Made by a program: the position numbers and the translations under genes
Part shown: positions 34,759 through 43,681 of the stretch, piece by piece
Layout: each line of letters starts with the position of its first letter
Numbering within the stretch: position 1 is the stretch's first letter
Notes under the pieces: model-generated
What the model was told of the DNA's origin: nothing
Databases searched by the model: none
What the model saw: the letters and a program-made list of their open reading frames with translations, nothing else
Assembly (NCBI GenBank): GCA_034721895.1
Contig: JAYEND010000001.1
Span: 68,477 to 132,476 of the forward strand
Length of the DNA: 64,000 bases
Direction of reading: 5' to 3'
From: SZUA-451 sp034721895
GTDB lineage: Bacteria; Campylobacterota; Campylobacteria; Campylobacterales; Sulfurovaceae

Positions 34759-36213
34759 ATGGATAGCATGTTCGAACAAATTAACAGTTTTTTAGCCTCG
34801 ATTTTCTTTTTTGATATATCTTTTGGAAGCATTGAAGGTGCCTCTATGCCCTTTATTGTTGCATGGCTTATTGCGGGGGGCTTGTTTCTAACTTTCCGTT
34901 TTGGATTTATCAATGTGAGAATGTTTGCGCATGCATTTAAGATCATTACCGGCCAATACCGAACTGCTGATGATGTAGGTGAGATCACACCGTTCCAGTC
35001 TCTCACGACCGCACTCTCGGCAACTGTAGGACTTGGTAATATCGCCGGGGTTGCTATCGCTATCTCTATCGGTGGACCGGGTGCGACCTTTTGGATGGTA
35101 TTGGCAGGGTTTTTTGGCATGACCATGAAATTTACGGAAGTAACCCTTGCGCAAATCTATCGAGAGACAAGGCCTGACGGGCGGATCATGGGCGGGGCGA
35201 TGCAGTATCTTTCCAAAGGGTTGGCAATCAAGGGGCATGCAAAGCTGGGCAAAATATTGGCTGCGACCTTTGCTGTTTTGGCAATAGGTGGTTCTTTGGG
35301 CGCTGGCAATGCTTTTCAAACCAGCCAGGCAATGGGGGCGATCGCAGATCGTGTTCCTTTTTTCAAAGAGTACCCTATCGTATTTGGACTGATCATGGCA
35401 GCAGCTGTAGGATTTGTTATTATTGGCGGGATCAAACGTATCGCGCAGACTGCTGAAAAGATCGTGCCGACAATGGTGTTTATCTATCTTATCGCTTCTT
35501 TGTGGATTATTTTGACGAATGCTTCACAGGTACCACATGCGATCAGTCTTATCTTCCATGAAGCTTTTGCCCCAACAGCAGCAGCCGGCGGAATGATAGG
35601 AGTGCTGGTGCAAGGCTTTAAAAGGGCAGCATTCTCAAGCGAAGCAGGGATCGGATCAGCTGCGATCGTGCACTCGACTGCAGCTGTCAAATATCCTGTC
35701 AGGCAGGGAATGGTCGCACTTTATGAGCCATTTATCGATACGATCGTTATCTGCTCCATGACCGCCATGGTGATAGTGATCACAGGGGTATATGATCCTT
35801 CCGGAGAGTTTGCTTCTTTGGTGGCCTCAAACGAAGGTGCGGCACTGACTGCAGCAGCCTATGGGACAGTCATCTCCTGGTTTCCGATCATCCTGACCTT
35901 CTCCGTCATACTGTTTGCCTTCAGTACCATGATCTCCTGGTCATACTATGGTGAGCGTTCATGGACTTATCTTTTCGGTGAAAAATATACGCTGATCTAT
36001 AAATTGATATTTATATCATTTACTGTCATGGCATCTGTCAGCAGTGCTACGAACATGTTGGAATTTTCAGATCTGCTTGTTTTGGCCATGGCATTGCCCA
36101 ACCTAATAGGGCTCTATATATTGCAGGGCGATGTCCGGGAAAACCTGAGAGCTTATCTTGTAAAATGGAAAGACGGAGAGTTGGATGAGGAAGCGATCAG
36201 AAAACAGAAGTGA
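34759..36213 (+). CDS. sodium:alanine (AGCS-family) symporter
   Basis: A 484-residue membrane transporter of the alanine or glycine:cation symporter family with about ten helices. The family motif GLGNIAGVA lies near residue 95, and the GSEAGIGSAAI-like segment FSSEAGIGSAAIVHSTA is present. I chose the second ATG because GGAG lies eight bases upstream; an earlier ATG at 34723 overlaps the likely promoter (TATAAT at 34726-34731). It imports alanine or glycine with Na+ or H+. Confidence 0.9.
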   Translation: MDSMFEQINSFLASIFFFDISFGSIEGASMPFIVAWLIAGGLFLTFRFGFINVRMFAHAFKIITGQYRTADDVGEITPFQSLTTALSATVGLGNIAGVAIAISIGGPGATFWMVLAGFFGMTMKFTEVTLAQIYRETRPDGRIMGGAMQYLSKGLAIKGHAKLGKILAATFAVLAIGGSLGAGNAFQTSQAMGAIADRVPFFKEYPIVFGLIMAAAVGFVIIGGIKRIAQTAEKIVPTMVFIYLIASLWIILTNASQVPHAISLIFHEAFAPTAAAGGMIGVLVQGFKRAAFSSEAGIGSAAIVHSTAAVKYPVRQGMVALYEPFIDTIVICSMTAMVIVITGVYDPSGEFASLVASNEGAALTAAAYGTVISWFPIILTFSVILFAFSTMISWSYYGERSWTYLFGEKYTLIYKLIFISFTVMASVSSATNMLEFSDLLVLAMALPNLIGLYILQGDVRENLRAYLVKWKDGELDEEAIRKQK

Positions 36214-36219
36214 TGTTTT

Positions 36220-36408
36220 CTAGCTCTTATGGGTATCCTTGGATAAATCTTTCTTTTTCAGAAACTTTCCACAGCCTTTATCAGGTGTGCCGCCAAACTT
36301 TTTTACCTCTCTGGCGGTTCCATTGTGAAAAATGACGGCTCTTTGACACTCATCATGCTGGATACATACGCTGTTTTCGCATCCGATATCTTCTGGTACA
36401 TTAGACAA
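36220..36408 (-). CDS. small cysteine-rich protein with TTG start, coupled to purM
   Basis: A 62-residue frame whose TTG start (36408-36406) lies just before the purM stop codon, with AAAGGAG six bases upstream. Four cysteines (C10, C15, C21, C46) and several histidines suggest metal binding or disulfides. The C-terminus is Lys-rich. An ATG at the purM stop gives a different frame with less protein-like composition. The family is not recognised. Confidence 0.55.
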   Translation of the reverse strand: MSNVPEDIGCENSVCIQHDECQRAVIFHNGTAREVKKFGGTPDKGCGKFLKKKDLSKDTHKS

Positions 36409-37396
36409 ATTCGACTCCTTTGGTTCCTTTTTCAAGTTTTCCGATGACATATCCGTCTGTGTTAGCCAATACGGCATCGACACTCTCTTCTTCGACAACC
36501 CAGACCATGCCGACACCCATATTGAAGGCTCGGAACATCTCCTCTTCATCCACATGCTGACTCATGAATTCAAAGATAGGCAAAACACGGATATCTGCTT
36601 TGGTAACTACGGCTTTGATCCCTTCGGGAAGGACACGGGGGAGATTCTCGACGATACCGCCGCCAGTGATGTGTGCCAGTGCTTTGATATGGGCTTTGTT
36701 CGCTTTGAAATCCCTGACATAGATGCGTGTTGGTTCCAGCAGGGTTTGGATCAGTGGCCTGCCGTTGAAGTCATCTTCCAGCTTCATGCCCAGCTTATCA
36801 AAGAAAAGTTTACGCACCAGGGAGTATCCATTGGAGTGGACACCCGAGCTTGGCAGTGCGATCAGTACTTGTCCCGGACGCACATTGGAAACCGTATCCA
36901 TTTCACTGCGTTCTGCAATGCCGACAGAAAAACCGGCCAGATCGAAATCGTCTTCACTGTACATGCCGGGCATTTCTGCGGTTTCGCCGCCTACCAGTGA
37001 GCATTCGCTCTGCCTGCACCCTTCGGCGATCCCTGCTACTACATCCTTGGCATTTCCGGGGACAAGTTTACCCGTTGCGTAGTAGTCAAGAAAGAACATT
37101 GGGGTTCCGAAGTTGCAGATCAGGTCATTGACGCACATCGCAACCAGGTCGATTCCCACGGTATCAAGTTTACCGCTTTCGATAGCAAGTTTCAGTTTGG
37201 TGCCGACACCATCAGTTGCTGAGAGGATAACAGGCTCTTTGTAACCGGTTGGCAGAGCATAGGCTCCGGCAAATGAACCGATCCCTCCAATGACATTCTT
37301 GTCAAATGTCGACTTGACATCACTTTTGATCGCCTCTACGAAATCGTTACCCGCATCGATATCGACACCGGCATCTTTATAGGAAATATTTGCCAT
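36401..37396 (-). CDS. purM: phosphoribosylformylglycinamidine cyclo-ligase
   Basis: A 331-residue AIR synthetase of purine biosynthesis. It starts ISYKDAGVDIDAGN, with the P-loop-like region ILSATDGVGTKLKLA. LVGGETAEMPGMY and AHITGGGIVENLPRVLP are typical of PurM. It is slightly shorter than E. coli PurM (345), and the C-terminus overlaps the small cysteine-rich gene. Confidence 0.96.
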   Translation of the reverse strand: MANISYKDAGVDIDAGNDFVEAIKSDVKSTFDKNVIGGIGSFAGAYALPTGYKEPVILSATDGVGTKLKLAIESGKLDTVGIDLVAMCVNDLICNFGTPMFFLDYYATGKLVPGNAKDVVAGIAEGCRQSECSLVGGETAEMPGMYSEDDFDLAGFSVGIAERSEMDTVSNVRPGQVLIALPSSGVHSNGYSLVRKLFFDKLGMKLEDDFNGRPLIQTLLEPTRIYVRDFKANKAHIKALAHITGGGIVENLPRVLPEGIKAVVTKADIRVLPIFEFMSQHVDEEEMFRAFNMGVGMVWVVEEESVDAVLANTDGYVIGKLEKGTKGVEFV

Positions 37397-37399
37397 TAA

Positions 37400-37618
37400 T
37401 TACTCGCTATCATTTTTTTTATCAAAATTACAAGGAGGCAGAATTTTTCCCAGCACATAGATGGAAGGGCAAAAATTGGTAAATGCCCAGATAATCAGCA
37501 TGATCATAATGAACAGTTGCAGTAAAAATGCTATCTTGAGCATTCCCAGTCCTGCAGCCATCATCACAAAGCCCAGCATAATCGCTGTCAATAATCGTTG
37601 CGCTCTCTCTAAACACAT
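37400..37618 (-). CDS. DUF2892-like small membrane protein
   Basis: A 72-residue protein with two hydrophobic helices and the tail FTNFCPSIYVLGKI. This resembles the YgaP-type transmembrane domain (DUF2892: conserved N-terminal MC-ER-R and FTGFCP-like motif). It starts 220 bases upstream of purM on the same strand and ends three bases before purM's start, so it is probably co-transcribed. The function is unknown. Confidence 0.75.
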   Translation of the reverse strand: MCLERAQRLLTAIMLGFVMMAAGLGMLKIAFLLQLFIMIMLIIWAFTNFCPSIYVLGKILPPCNFDKKNDSE

Positions 37619-37659
37619 AGGTTTCTCCTCGGAAAAAATATTGAGGATTATAACAAAAT

Positions 37660-37974
37660 TTAACTTCTAAGTTTCCGCCCTAGCTTCTTCTCAACAGAGC
37701 CAACCTTTTTGTTCAGCCGGCCTACGGGACCTTCCCGATAGTCGATCTTGATGGCTGAGTAGATACGGGAGCAATCCACCTGCAGTTCGGCATAGGCTGC
37801 TTCTATCACAGAGAAGACTTCCCCGACAGTTTCTGCCTCGATGATCGTTCCCATCGGTGTCAATTGATAAGTCAACTCACTCTTGTCAACGATGTCAAGC
37901 ACTCTGGCGACAAAAGCACTTTTGCTTTCTGTTTTTTCTGTGGGGAACATGGCGAATTCTACTAAGGCTGACAT
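37660..37974 (-). CDS. MTH1187/YkoF-type thiamine-binding protein
   Basis: A 104-residue member of the DUF77/MTH1187 family, small ferredoxin-like-fold proteins that bind thiamine or its precursors. The conserved YQLTPMGTIIEAE segment is clear. AGGAG precedes the ATG. No thiamine genes adjoin it, although a ThiE-like helical domain gene is at 62 kb. Confidence 0.85.
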   Translation of the reverse strand: MSALVEFAMFPTEKTESKSAFVARVLDIVDKSELTYQLTPMGTIIEAETVGEVFSVIEAAYAELQVDCSRIYSAIKIDYREGPVGRLNKKVGSVEKKLGRKLRS

Positions 37975-38060
37975 TGATACTCCTGGTTTAAATGTAATGG
38001 TTTTCTCTTAATCTTGAAAAGCTATAATAGCCATATGTTAATTAAAGAAATCCAAAAATT

Positions 38061-38088
38061 CTTCACTCTTCACTCTTCATTCTTCACT
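38061..38088. repeat. heptamer array (CTTCACT) x4
   Basis: CTTCACT, CTTCACT, CTTCATT, CTTCACT in 7-bp register between divergent genes. The unit is a circular permutation of the reverse complement of the GTGAAGA array at 20594, so the same family occurs twice in opposite orientation. Confidence 0.88.
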
Positions 38089-38111
38089 CAATTATCACAA
38101 AATGGATATTC

Positions 38112-39335
38112 GTGATAGTCATAGGTGCCGGTGCCGCTGGATTGATAGCCGCCATATTGCTTGCAAGGCGTGGTAAAAAGGTGACCCTCTTGGAGCAAAA
38201 CAACAAAGTAGGCAAAAAAATACTGGTGAGTGGCAATGGCAAATGCAATATTGGCAACCGCCATATTACGCTGGATCATTTTCACTCACAAAATCCAACT
38301 TTTGTACATGATCTGTTGCAGGGGTATGGATTTGAAAAGGTAGAAGCATTTTTTGATTCTATTGGGCTTCCCTTGGTTGAAGGAAAAGAAGGAAAGATGT
38401 TTCCTATGAGCCTACGGGCCGGTTCAGTGGCGGAGATACTCGAATATGAAGCCAGGCAGGCTGGCGTGAAGATCATCTGTGATTGTGCTGTTGGGAGCAT
38501 CACCAAAGCGAGAGAAGTCTTTGCTTTGGAAACAACTCAGGGGACTCAAATATGTACGCAACTGCTTATGGCATCGGGATCCTCTGCTGCACCGCAACTC
38601 GGAGGCAATGATAGTGGTTTAGGCTTTGCCCTGTCTTTGGGCCATACGCTTATTCCTGCACATCCTTCACTCGTGCAGCTCTGCTCGGAAGAGAAGTGGG
38701 TCAATCAGGCAGGTGGTGTAAAGACAGAAGGGATAGCCAAACTCTACGCCAATGGTGAATATATTACGGAAAAAAAAGGTGATCTGCTTTTTACCAACTA
38801 CGGTATCAGCGGACTGGCGATTCTCGATATCAGCAGAGAAGTGAGTGTGCGGTTAGCGGAAGCTGTCTACTGTGAGCTAAGCCTGGATATGATGCCTCAT
38901 TTCAGCAAAGAGAAACTCAGCCATTTTCTTCTGGGCCACATCCGGAAAGAAAGCCAAAAACCGTTGCCGATTTGGCTGCAGGGCATATTGAATAAAAAGC
39001 TTATCCCAATTGTATTGGAGCAGTCCGGGAGCAGGGCTGCAATCGAAAGTGAACTCAATCGAAAAGAAATAGGGAAACTCGTCTATGCTCTAAAAAATCT
39101 CAAGCTCTCTATCAGTGATACCAGGGGCTTTAAGGGTGCCGAGGTAGCTGCCGGCGGCATAGATACGACAGAGGTAGATCCGCTCACCATGGAGTCAAAA
39201 TTGATTAAAAATCTCTACTTCGCCGGGGAGATTCTCGATGTTGACGGGGACAGGGGAGGGTTCAATTTTCACTTTGCCTGGGTGAGTGGTATGCGGGCTG
39301 CGAAAGCGATTATCGGGCGTGTTGGGTCAATTTAG
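38112..39335 (+). CDS. HI0933/YhiN-family flavoprotein
   Basis: A 407-residue NAD(P)/FAD-dependent oxidoreductase-like protein. The dinucleotide motif VIGAGAAGLIAA begins at residue 2. The ISGNGKCN-like segment VSGNGKCNIGN and the C-terminal GEILDVDGDRGGFNFHFAW are characteristic of the HI0933 family, whose reaction is unknown. The start is uncertain: the GTG at 38112 has no clear ribosome site, and a heptamer array lies 24 bases upstream. It overlaps yeiH by 4 bases, tail to tail. Confidence 0.85.
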   Translation: MIVIGAGAAGLIAAILLARRGKKVTLLEQNNKVGKKILVSGNGKCNIGNRHITLDHFHSQNPTFVHDLLQGYGFEKVEAFFDSIGLPLVEGKEGKMFPMSLRAGSVAEILEYEARQAGVKIICDCAVGSITKAREVFALETTQGTQICTQLLMASGSSAAPQLGGNDSGLGFALSLGHTLIPAHPSLVQLCSEEKWVNQAGGVKTEGIAKLYANGEYITEKKGDLLFTNYGISGLAILDISREVSVRLAEAVYCELSLDMMPHFSKEKLSHFLLGHIRKESQKPLPIWLQGILNKKLIPIVLEQSGSRAAIESELNRKEIGKLVYALKNLKLSISDTRGFKGAEVAAGGIDTTEVDPLTMESKLIKNLYFAGEILDVDGDRGGFNFHFAWVSGMRAAKAIIGRVGSI

Positions 39336-40399
39336 AGCACCTCAACCACCAGTTTTGTAATGATAAATCCACCTGCGACGAGCCAGATAAACATGGCACC
39401 TGCCGTATAAATTGGAGCAAGGCCCAACCCTTTGAATTTGGAGAAGATCGTTCCCATCCCAAGAGCGGTCATTGCCATAGTGAGAAGGAAAGTGTCGATT
39501 TCATTGATAATGTCAACTATATTCTGTGGAATGAGGTGCAGCGAATTGAAGCCCGCAACCATCACAAAGTAGACAGCAAACCAGGGGATGACCAGTTTCA
39601 TCTTTCCGCCGCCTTCACCACCTGCTCTTTTTGATTCCCATGCGAGATAGAGCCCCAGGATGATGAGCATCGGTGCGATCATAATGACACGCGTCATTTT
39701 GACAATGACCGCAGCGTCTGCCATCTCCTTTGGGGAGCCGGGAACGGATGCCGGCACAGCAACAACCTGTGCAACTTCGTGGATGGTCCCCCCTACATAG
39801 ATACCGAACTCTCTGGCTGTCATATGGAGAAATCCTGTCGCATTTTCGATGAGTGTGGTGTAGAGTACCGGATAGAGAAACATGGAGATGGTACCAAACA
39901 GTACAACCATCGAGACGGCCACAGCAGTTTTATACTCTTCTGCTTTAAGTACCGGCTCCGTAGCGAGTACTGCTGCGGCGCCACAGACCGATGCGCCTGA
40001 TGCAGTCAGAATGGAAGTGTCTTTGTCCATACCGAATATTTTGATGCCAAGCCATGTGCCCATGATCAGCGTCGATGAAAGCATGATAAGTGAAACAAGA
40101 AATCCGTCCATTCCTACTTCCAGAATTTCCTGAAAGGTGATGCGAAATCCGTAAAAGACAATAGCAAATCGTAATATCTTTTTTCCGGAAAAGGTAATAC
40201 CGCTATGCCACTCCTCGGGTGTTTGATTGTGCAGGGTATTGGCATAAAAGATACCCATCACGATACCGATGACCAGGGGTGAAAGTCCCAGTGCTTTGAC
40301 GGGACCCAGTCCAGCTATATAGGTTGCAGCAGCAGCAAAAATAGCAACAAAAATGATACCGCTGATGGTACCTTTTCGTTTTTCTGGCGAGAAAGCCAT
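39332..40399 (-). CDS. yeiH: YeiH-family putative sulfur-oxyanion exporter
   Basis: A 355-residue membrane protein (UPF0324/YeiH) with about ten helices. Conserved segments include LRFAIVFYGFRITFQEI, SGASVCGAAAVLATEP and YVGGTIHEVAQVVA. Family members are annotated as putative sulfate or sulfite exporters, which would suit a sulfur-oxidising lifestyle. It is divergent from a LysR gene, the same arrangement as enterobacterial yeiE-yeiH, and is probably controlled by it. Confidence 0.88.
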   Translation of the reverse strand: MAFSPEKRKGTISGIIFVAIFAAAATYIAGLGPVKALGLSPLVIGIVMGIFYANTLHNQTPEEWHSGITFSGKKILRFAIVFYGFRITFQEILEVGMDGFLVSLIMLSSTLIMGTWLGIKIFGMDKDTSILTASGASVCGAAAVLATEPVLKAEEYKTAVAVSMVVLFGTISMFLYPVLYTTLIENATGFLHMTAREFGIYVGGTIHEVAQVVAVPASVPGSPKEMADAAVIVKMTRVIMIAPMLIILGLYLAWESKRAGGEGGGKMKLVIPWFAVYFVMVAGFNSLHLIPQNIVDIINEIDTFLLTMAMTALGMGTIFSKFKGLGLAPIYTAGAMFIWLVAGGFIITKLVVEVL

Positions 40400-40434
40400 A
40401 GAAATCCTTCAGTTTTTTTGATAATAATTTGAAA

Positions 40435-40470
40435 ATTATACTATAATTCTGATACAATTGACAAATCAAT
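40435..40470 (-). promoter_or_regulatory. yeiH promoter with overlapping palindrome
   Basis: On the minus strand: TTGTCA (40464-40459), an 18-base spacer, TATAAT (40440-40435). An ATTGA-N4-TCAAT palindrome at 40457-40470 covers the -35 and is a candidate site for the divergent LysR regulator. Confidence 0.5.
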
Positions 40471-40519
40471 ATAATCGAAGAGCATAATCAAAATTTATGT
40501 ATATCATGAAAGAGTCGCT

Positions 40520-41413
40520 ATGAAATTAACGCTGCGCCAAATGGAAATTTTTCTTAATGTGGTCCAATCCGGCCACCTGACCAATGTTGCAAAAGAGATG
40601 AAGCTCAGCCAATCTGCTGTCTCAATGTCCATCAAAGAAATGGAGAATATTCTAGGGCGGCCGGTTTTTGACAGGATTAATAAAAAATTGATCCTCAATG
40701 AAGTGGGACGGGCTTTTTATAAAGAGATCGATCCGATCTTCAAAAAGCTTACAGATATCGAATATGAATTCAAAAACTCCCTGAACAAAGGGATGATACG
40801 TGTGGGAGCAAGCACTACGATCGTCGATTATCTGATGCCGCCGATCATTTGCAACTATATGAATAACTATCCCGATGTAAGGATTTCGCTGAAAGAGGGA
40901 AATAGTAAAGAGATCGCTGACATGATCAAAGAGGGCAGTATCGATATCGGTTTTGTTGAAGGCATTGTCACAGATCCGGAGATTATTTCGGAGAAAGTCG
41001 GCGTAGATGAATTGATCGTGGTGACGGCAGATCCGAAACTCACCGATCAATACTTTATTGATTCGCTTGCCAGTAAACGGTGGGTACTTAGAGAAGAGGG
41101 AAGCGGTACGAGAGAAGTATTCCTCGACTATATTAAAGAGAAGACAGGGCCTCTTGATATCTTTCTTGAGTTGGGACATACGGAGTCTATCAAGAGTATT
41201 CTGATCAATCACAGCTGCCTGACCTGTATCTCCAAGATTGCCGTACAGGGTGAGATCGAAAAGGAGCGACTCTATCAGGTCAACATACGCAATTTCGAAT
41301 GCAAACGCGACTTCCTGATGATTTATCATAAAGATAAATATCACAGCGGCCTATTTGAAAAATTTGTCTATTTTTCAAAAACAATGATGGCGCAGATGCT
41401 GGCTGCACATTAA
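40520..41413 (+). CDS. LysR-family regulator, YeiE/CysB-like
   Basis: A 297-residue transcription factor. The N-terminal winged HTH (about residues 4-65) includes KEMKLSQSAVSMSIKEMENILG. The periplasmic-binding-like effector domain (about 90-290) contains the signature WVLREEGSGTREVF near residue 190. It is divergent from yeiH, so it probably senses a sulfur oxyanion and controls the exporter. The effector is inference. Confidence 0.9.
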   Translation: MKLTLRQMEIFLNVVQSGHLTNVAKEMKLSQSAVSMSIKEMENILGRPVFDRINKKLILNEVGRAFYKEIDPIFKKLTDIEYEFKNSLNKGMIRVGASTTIVDYLMPPIICNYMNNYPDVRISLKEGNSKEIADMIKEGSIDIGFVEGIVTDPEIISEKVGVDELIVVTADPKLTDQYFIDSLASKRWVLREEGSGTREVFLDYIKEKTGPLDIFLELGHTESIKSILINHSCLTCISKIAVQGEIEKERLYQVNIRNFECKRDFLMIYHKDKYHSGLFEKFVYFSKTMMAQMLAAH

Positions 41414-41997
41414 TCTAATATGAGTTTTACTGCTGCTTGATATTCGTGTGGATGGTTGAGGTTCACAAAGGGGTCCTCATTCGGAAAATTCACAAAATGG
41501 CTTTTTGATAGGCGTAAAAGTGCATTGAGTTTATGGTTGTTTTTATTGATAAACTCTTTGGCGAGCGGGATGATCGATCGTCTGTAGATACCGCAGAGAG
41601 GCTGTGTTCCTCCCGGGCTTTGGGCGATGATCGCATCAAGTGCAGGGTCAGTACTCTCCTTATAGAGTTTTTCGATCACTTCTTCATTGACAAAGGGAGC
41701 ATCAACGCTGAGGATAAAACATTCATCCTCCGGGATTGTTTCGAAAATGGAGATCAGGCCGACGAGAGGTGAACTCTCGGGATAAATGTCGCGAATCAGC
41801 ATGGCTTCAAAATTGAATTTTTCTTCTTTTGTACTCATGTAAACTTTTTCAAAGAATTTACAAAGGCGCTGATATTGATATTCTGACAAAGTAGTATAGC
41901 CACCAAAAGGCATGAGAGATTTGTCTCTGCCCATGCGTGAGCTTTTTCCTCCAGCAAAGATAATGGCTGTACGTTTGGATTTTAAATTATCAGTCAT
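41410..41997 (-). CDS. mobA: molybdenum cofactor guanylyltransferase
   Basis: A 195-residue nucleotidyltransferase adding GMP to molybdopterin. It has the signature IIFAGGKSSRMGRDKSLMPFGG and the metal-binding SVDAPFV. It produces the bis-MGD cofactor required by PsrA-type enzymes at 4-6.7 kb. Its start overlaps the end of the upstream MFS gene by 8 bases, indicating coupling. Confidence 0.94.
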   Translation of the reverse strand: MTDNLKSKRTAIIFAGGKSSRMGRDKSLMPFGGYTTLSEYQYQRLCKFFEKVYMSTKEEKFNFEAMLIRDIYPESSPLVGLISIFETIPEDECFILSVDAPFVNEEVIEKLYKESTDPALDAIIAQSPGGTQPLCGIYRRSIIPLAKEFINKNNHKLNALLRLSKSHFVNFPNEDPFVNLNHPHEYQAAVKLILD

Positions 41998-43156
41998 GGG
42001 CAGAAGCTCCCGAGAGTTGTTTTTCTTTTCTTAAAGAGTGTCCGAAGAGTGCGGCAAAAGCAAAAAGTGTGATGATCGCTTCGATCAGAAACATTGTCTC
42101 GCCATAGATTTGGCCGGCCAGAAGTGCTCCGACGGATCCTCCCAGACCAAAGGCAATCCCGAGGAAGAATTGCTGCGCCAGTTTTTTCTGGGTATAAAGT
42201 GTAAAGACGTAGGAGATCGCCGCAGTATGATAGAGTGCGAAGCTGACGGCATGAAGAGACTGTGAGGCAAAGGTCAGGGATACCGAATCGGGGAAGAGAT
42301 AGAGTATCAGCCACCGGATCGCTGTGATCAAAGTGGCAATTTTCAAGAGAGTCAAAAGATTTCTCTGCAACAGTGGCCCCTGGAAGTAGAGCATAACAAT
42401 TTCGCAGATCACACCGAAACTCCACATCCAGCTGGTTATCTCCAGTGAAATGCCGTGGGCTGTTTCATAGATAGTGAAAAAGTTGTAAAAACCGCCGAAG
42501 CCCACCTGCATCAGAAAAATACTCAGCCAGAACCAGGGGTAAAGAAGCAGAGAGAAGGAGCGGTTGTCTTCTGTGGTTTCCATCTTGGTATCACGATCGA
42601 AATGGGCGATCAATACACCAAAGAGAAGGGTAAAAAAGGCCATAGCAGAAAGATAATAGAGTGCTTCGTAGGGGGCACTGAGTATTTTTCCCAGCCAGAG
42701 GGCAATGACCATGAAGCCGATCGATCCATAAAGTCGTACTTTACCGTAGCGGCTTTTGGAGAGGGTATGCAGAGAGATGGTTTCGACATAGGGGAGAGAG
42801 ATGCCCATCGCTGCACCAAAGAGGAGGTTGGCAGCCAGGTAGAGCCAGAAGTCTTCCACTGTCCCCAGGAAGATCACTGTCCCGATCAGAGTCAGGATCA
42901 GAGAGATCAGGAACACCCTGTGATCAAGAGCGATAAAGCGTCTGAAAACAAAAGGGATGAGAAAACGCATGAAGGGTGCAGCGGCATAAATGACTCCCAC
43001 TTCAGCCTTGCTGTAGCCAAACTCCAGCAGTATCTTGGGCATAAAGATGATATAGACCCCTACCAGGGCAAAATAGAAAAAGTAGAAGAGGGCGAGGGGG
43101 ATTTCGATGGGTAATTTTGAATTTTGAATTTTGAATTTTGAATGAAATTGATTCAT
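41990..43156 (-). CDS. MFS transporter with heptamer array in its first codons
   Basis: A 388-residue major facilitator with about twelve helices, related to the HcaT/NupG-like MFS_1 group (LALFYFFYFALVGVY opening the first helix). The first 14 codons contain a (CAAAATT)4.4 array translated as SKFKIQNSK, so gain or loss of one unit would shift the frame. The only ATG lies upstream of the array and lacks a good ribosome site. The substrate is unknown. It is co-transcribed with mobA. Confidence 0.82.
   Translation of the reverse strand: MNQFHSKFKIQNSKLPIEIPLALFYFFYFALVGVYIIFMPKILLEFGYSKAEVGVIYAAAPFMRFLIPFVFRRFIALDHRVFLISLILTLIGTVIFLGTVEDFWLYLAANLLFGAAMGISLPYVETISLHTLSKSRYGKVRLYGSIGFMVIALWLGKILSAPYEALYYLSAMAFFTLLFGVLIAHFDRDTKMETTEDNRSFSLLLYPWFWLSIFLMQVGFGGFYNFFTIYETAHGISLEITSWMWSFGVICEIVMLYFQGPLLQRNLLTLLKIATLITAIRWLILYLFPDSVSLTFASQSLHAVSFALYHTAAISYVFTLYTQKKLAQQFFLGIAFGLGGSVGALLAGQIYGETMFLIEAIITLFAFAALFGHSLRKEKQLSGASAHD
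43114..43144 (-). repeat. heptamer array (AATTTTG) x4.4 within a coding region
   Basis: Four exact AATTTTG units plus AAT, read on the minus strand as codons 6-14 of the MFS gene. Seven is not a multiple of three, so a change in copy number alters the frame. Confidence 0.92.
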
Positions 43157-43162
43157 GCTTGT

Positions 43163-43681
43163 TTATGGCTGTTCTGTTTTGATAAGGACGGTACCCGAGA
43201 GAAGGTCATGCAGACACCTGTGGTCTTTTCGGAAAAAGGCCATCAGCATTCCTATCACTGTAATCATTGAGATCAGTTCAAAGTAATAGCGCAGGGCAAT
43301 TGCAACAGGATGGGCTTTCTCTCCGGTTTTGCTGTCAACCAGTTTGATAGAGTAGGCTCTGCATCCAGGCGTCTGTCCACTCTTCCAAAAGAAGAGAAAA
43401 ACGACGATAAAGTTGGGGATCAGGATATAGAGCCACCCCTCTGCTTTATGCTCTGTAAAGCCTTGGAGTCCTCCCATGACGAGGTAGGTAACGACATACA
43501 TGATCGGCATCAAAAGCATGAAAGAGTCTGTAATAAAGGCTTTGATCTTTGAGGCTATGGAAGCATAGGGGAGTCCCCCTGTCTGCTTTGACTCTGCTAT
43601 TCTCTTTTTCTTCGCCTGCTTCGGGGTTACGGTTTCATGCTTTCCCTGTTTGACATCCCGAAAACGCCTCTGCCGAGCCAT
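43163..43681 (-). CDS. RDD-family membrane protein
   Basis: A 172-residue protein with a basic N-terminus (45 residues) and an RDD domain with three helices. It contains GGLPYASIASKIKAFITDSF and the typical PGCRAYSIKLVDSKTG. The family function is poorly defined; some members are linked to Na+/H+ exchange. Its start ATG overlaps the stop of the upstream outer-membrane gene by one base (TAATG). Confidence 0.88.
   Translation of the reverse strand: MARQRRFRDVKQGKHETVTPKQAKKKRIAESKQTGGLPYASIASKIKAFITDSFMLLMPIMYVVTYLVMGGLQGFTEHKAEGWLYILIPNFIVVFLFFWKSGQTPGCRAYSIKLVDSKTGEKAHPVAIALRYYFELISMITVIGMLMAFFRKDHRCLHDLLSGTVLIKTEQP

Noticed and set aside
40457..40470. FNR/CRP-type box upstream of yeiH
   Set aside because: The half-sites TTGA and TCAA are four bases apart, not the six expected for FNR; it fits a short palindrome of another regulator better.
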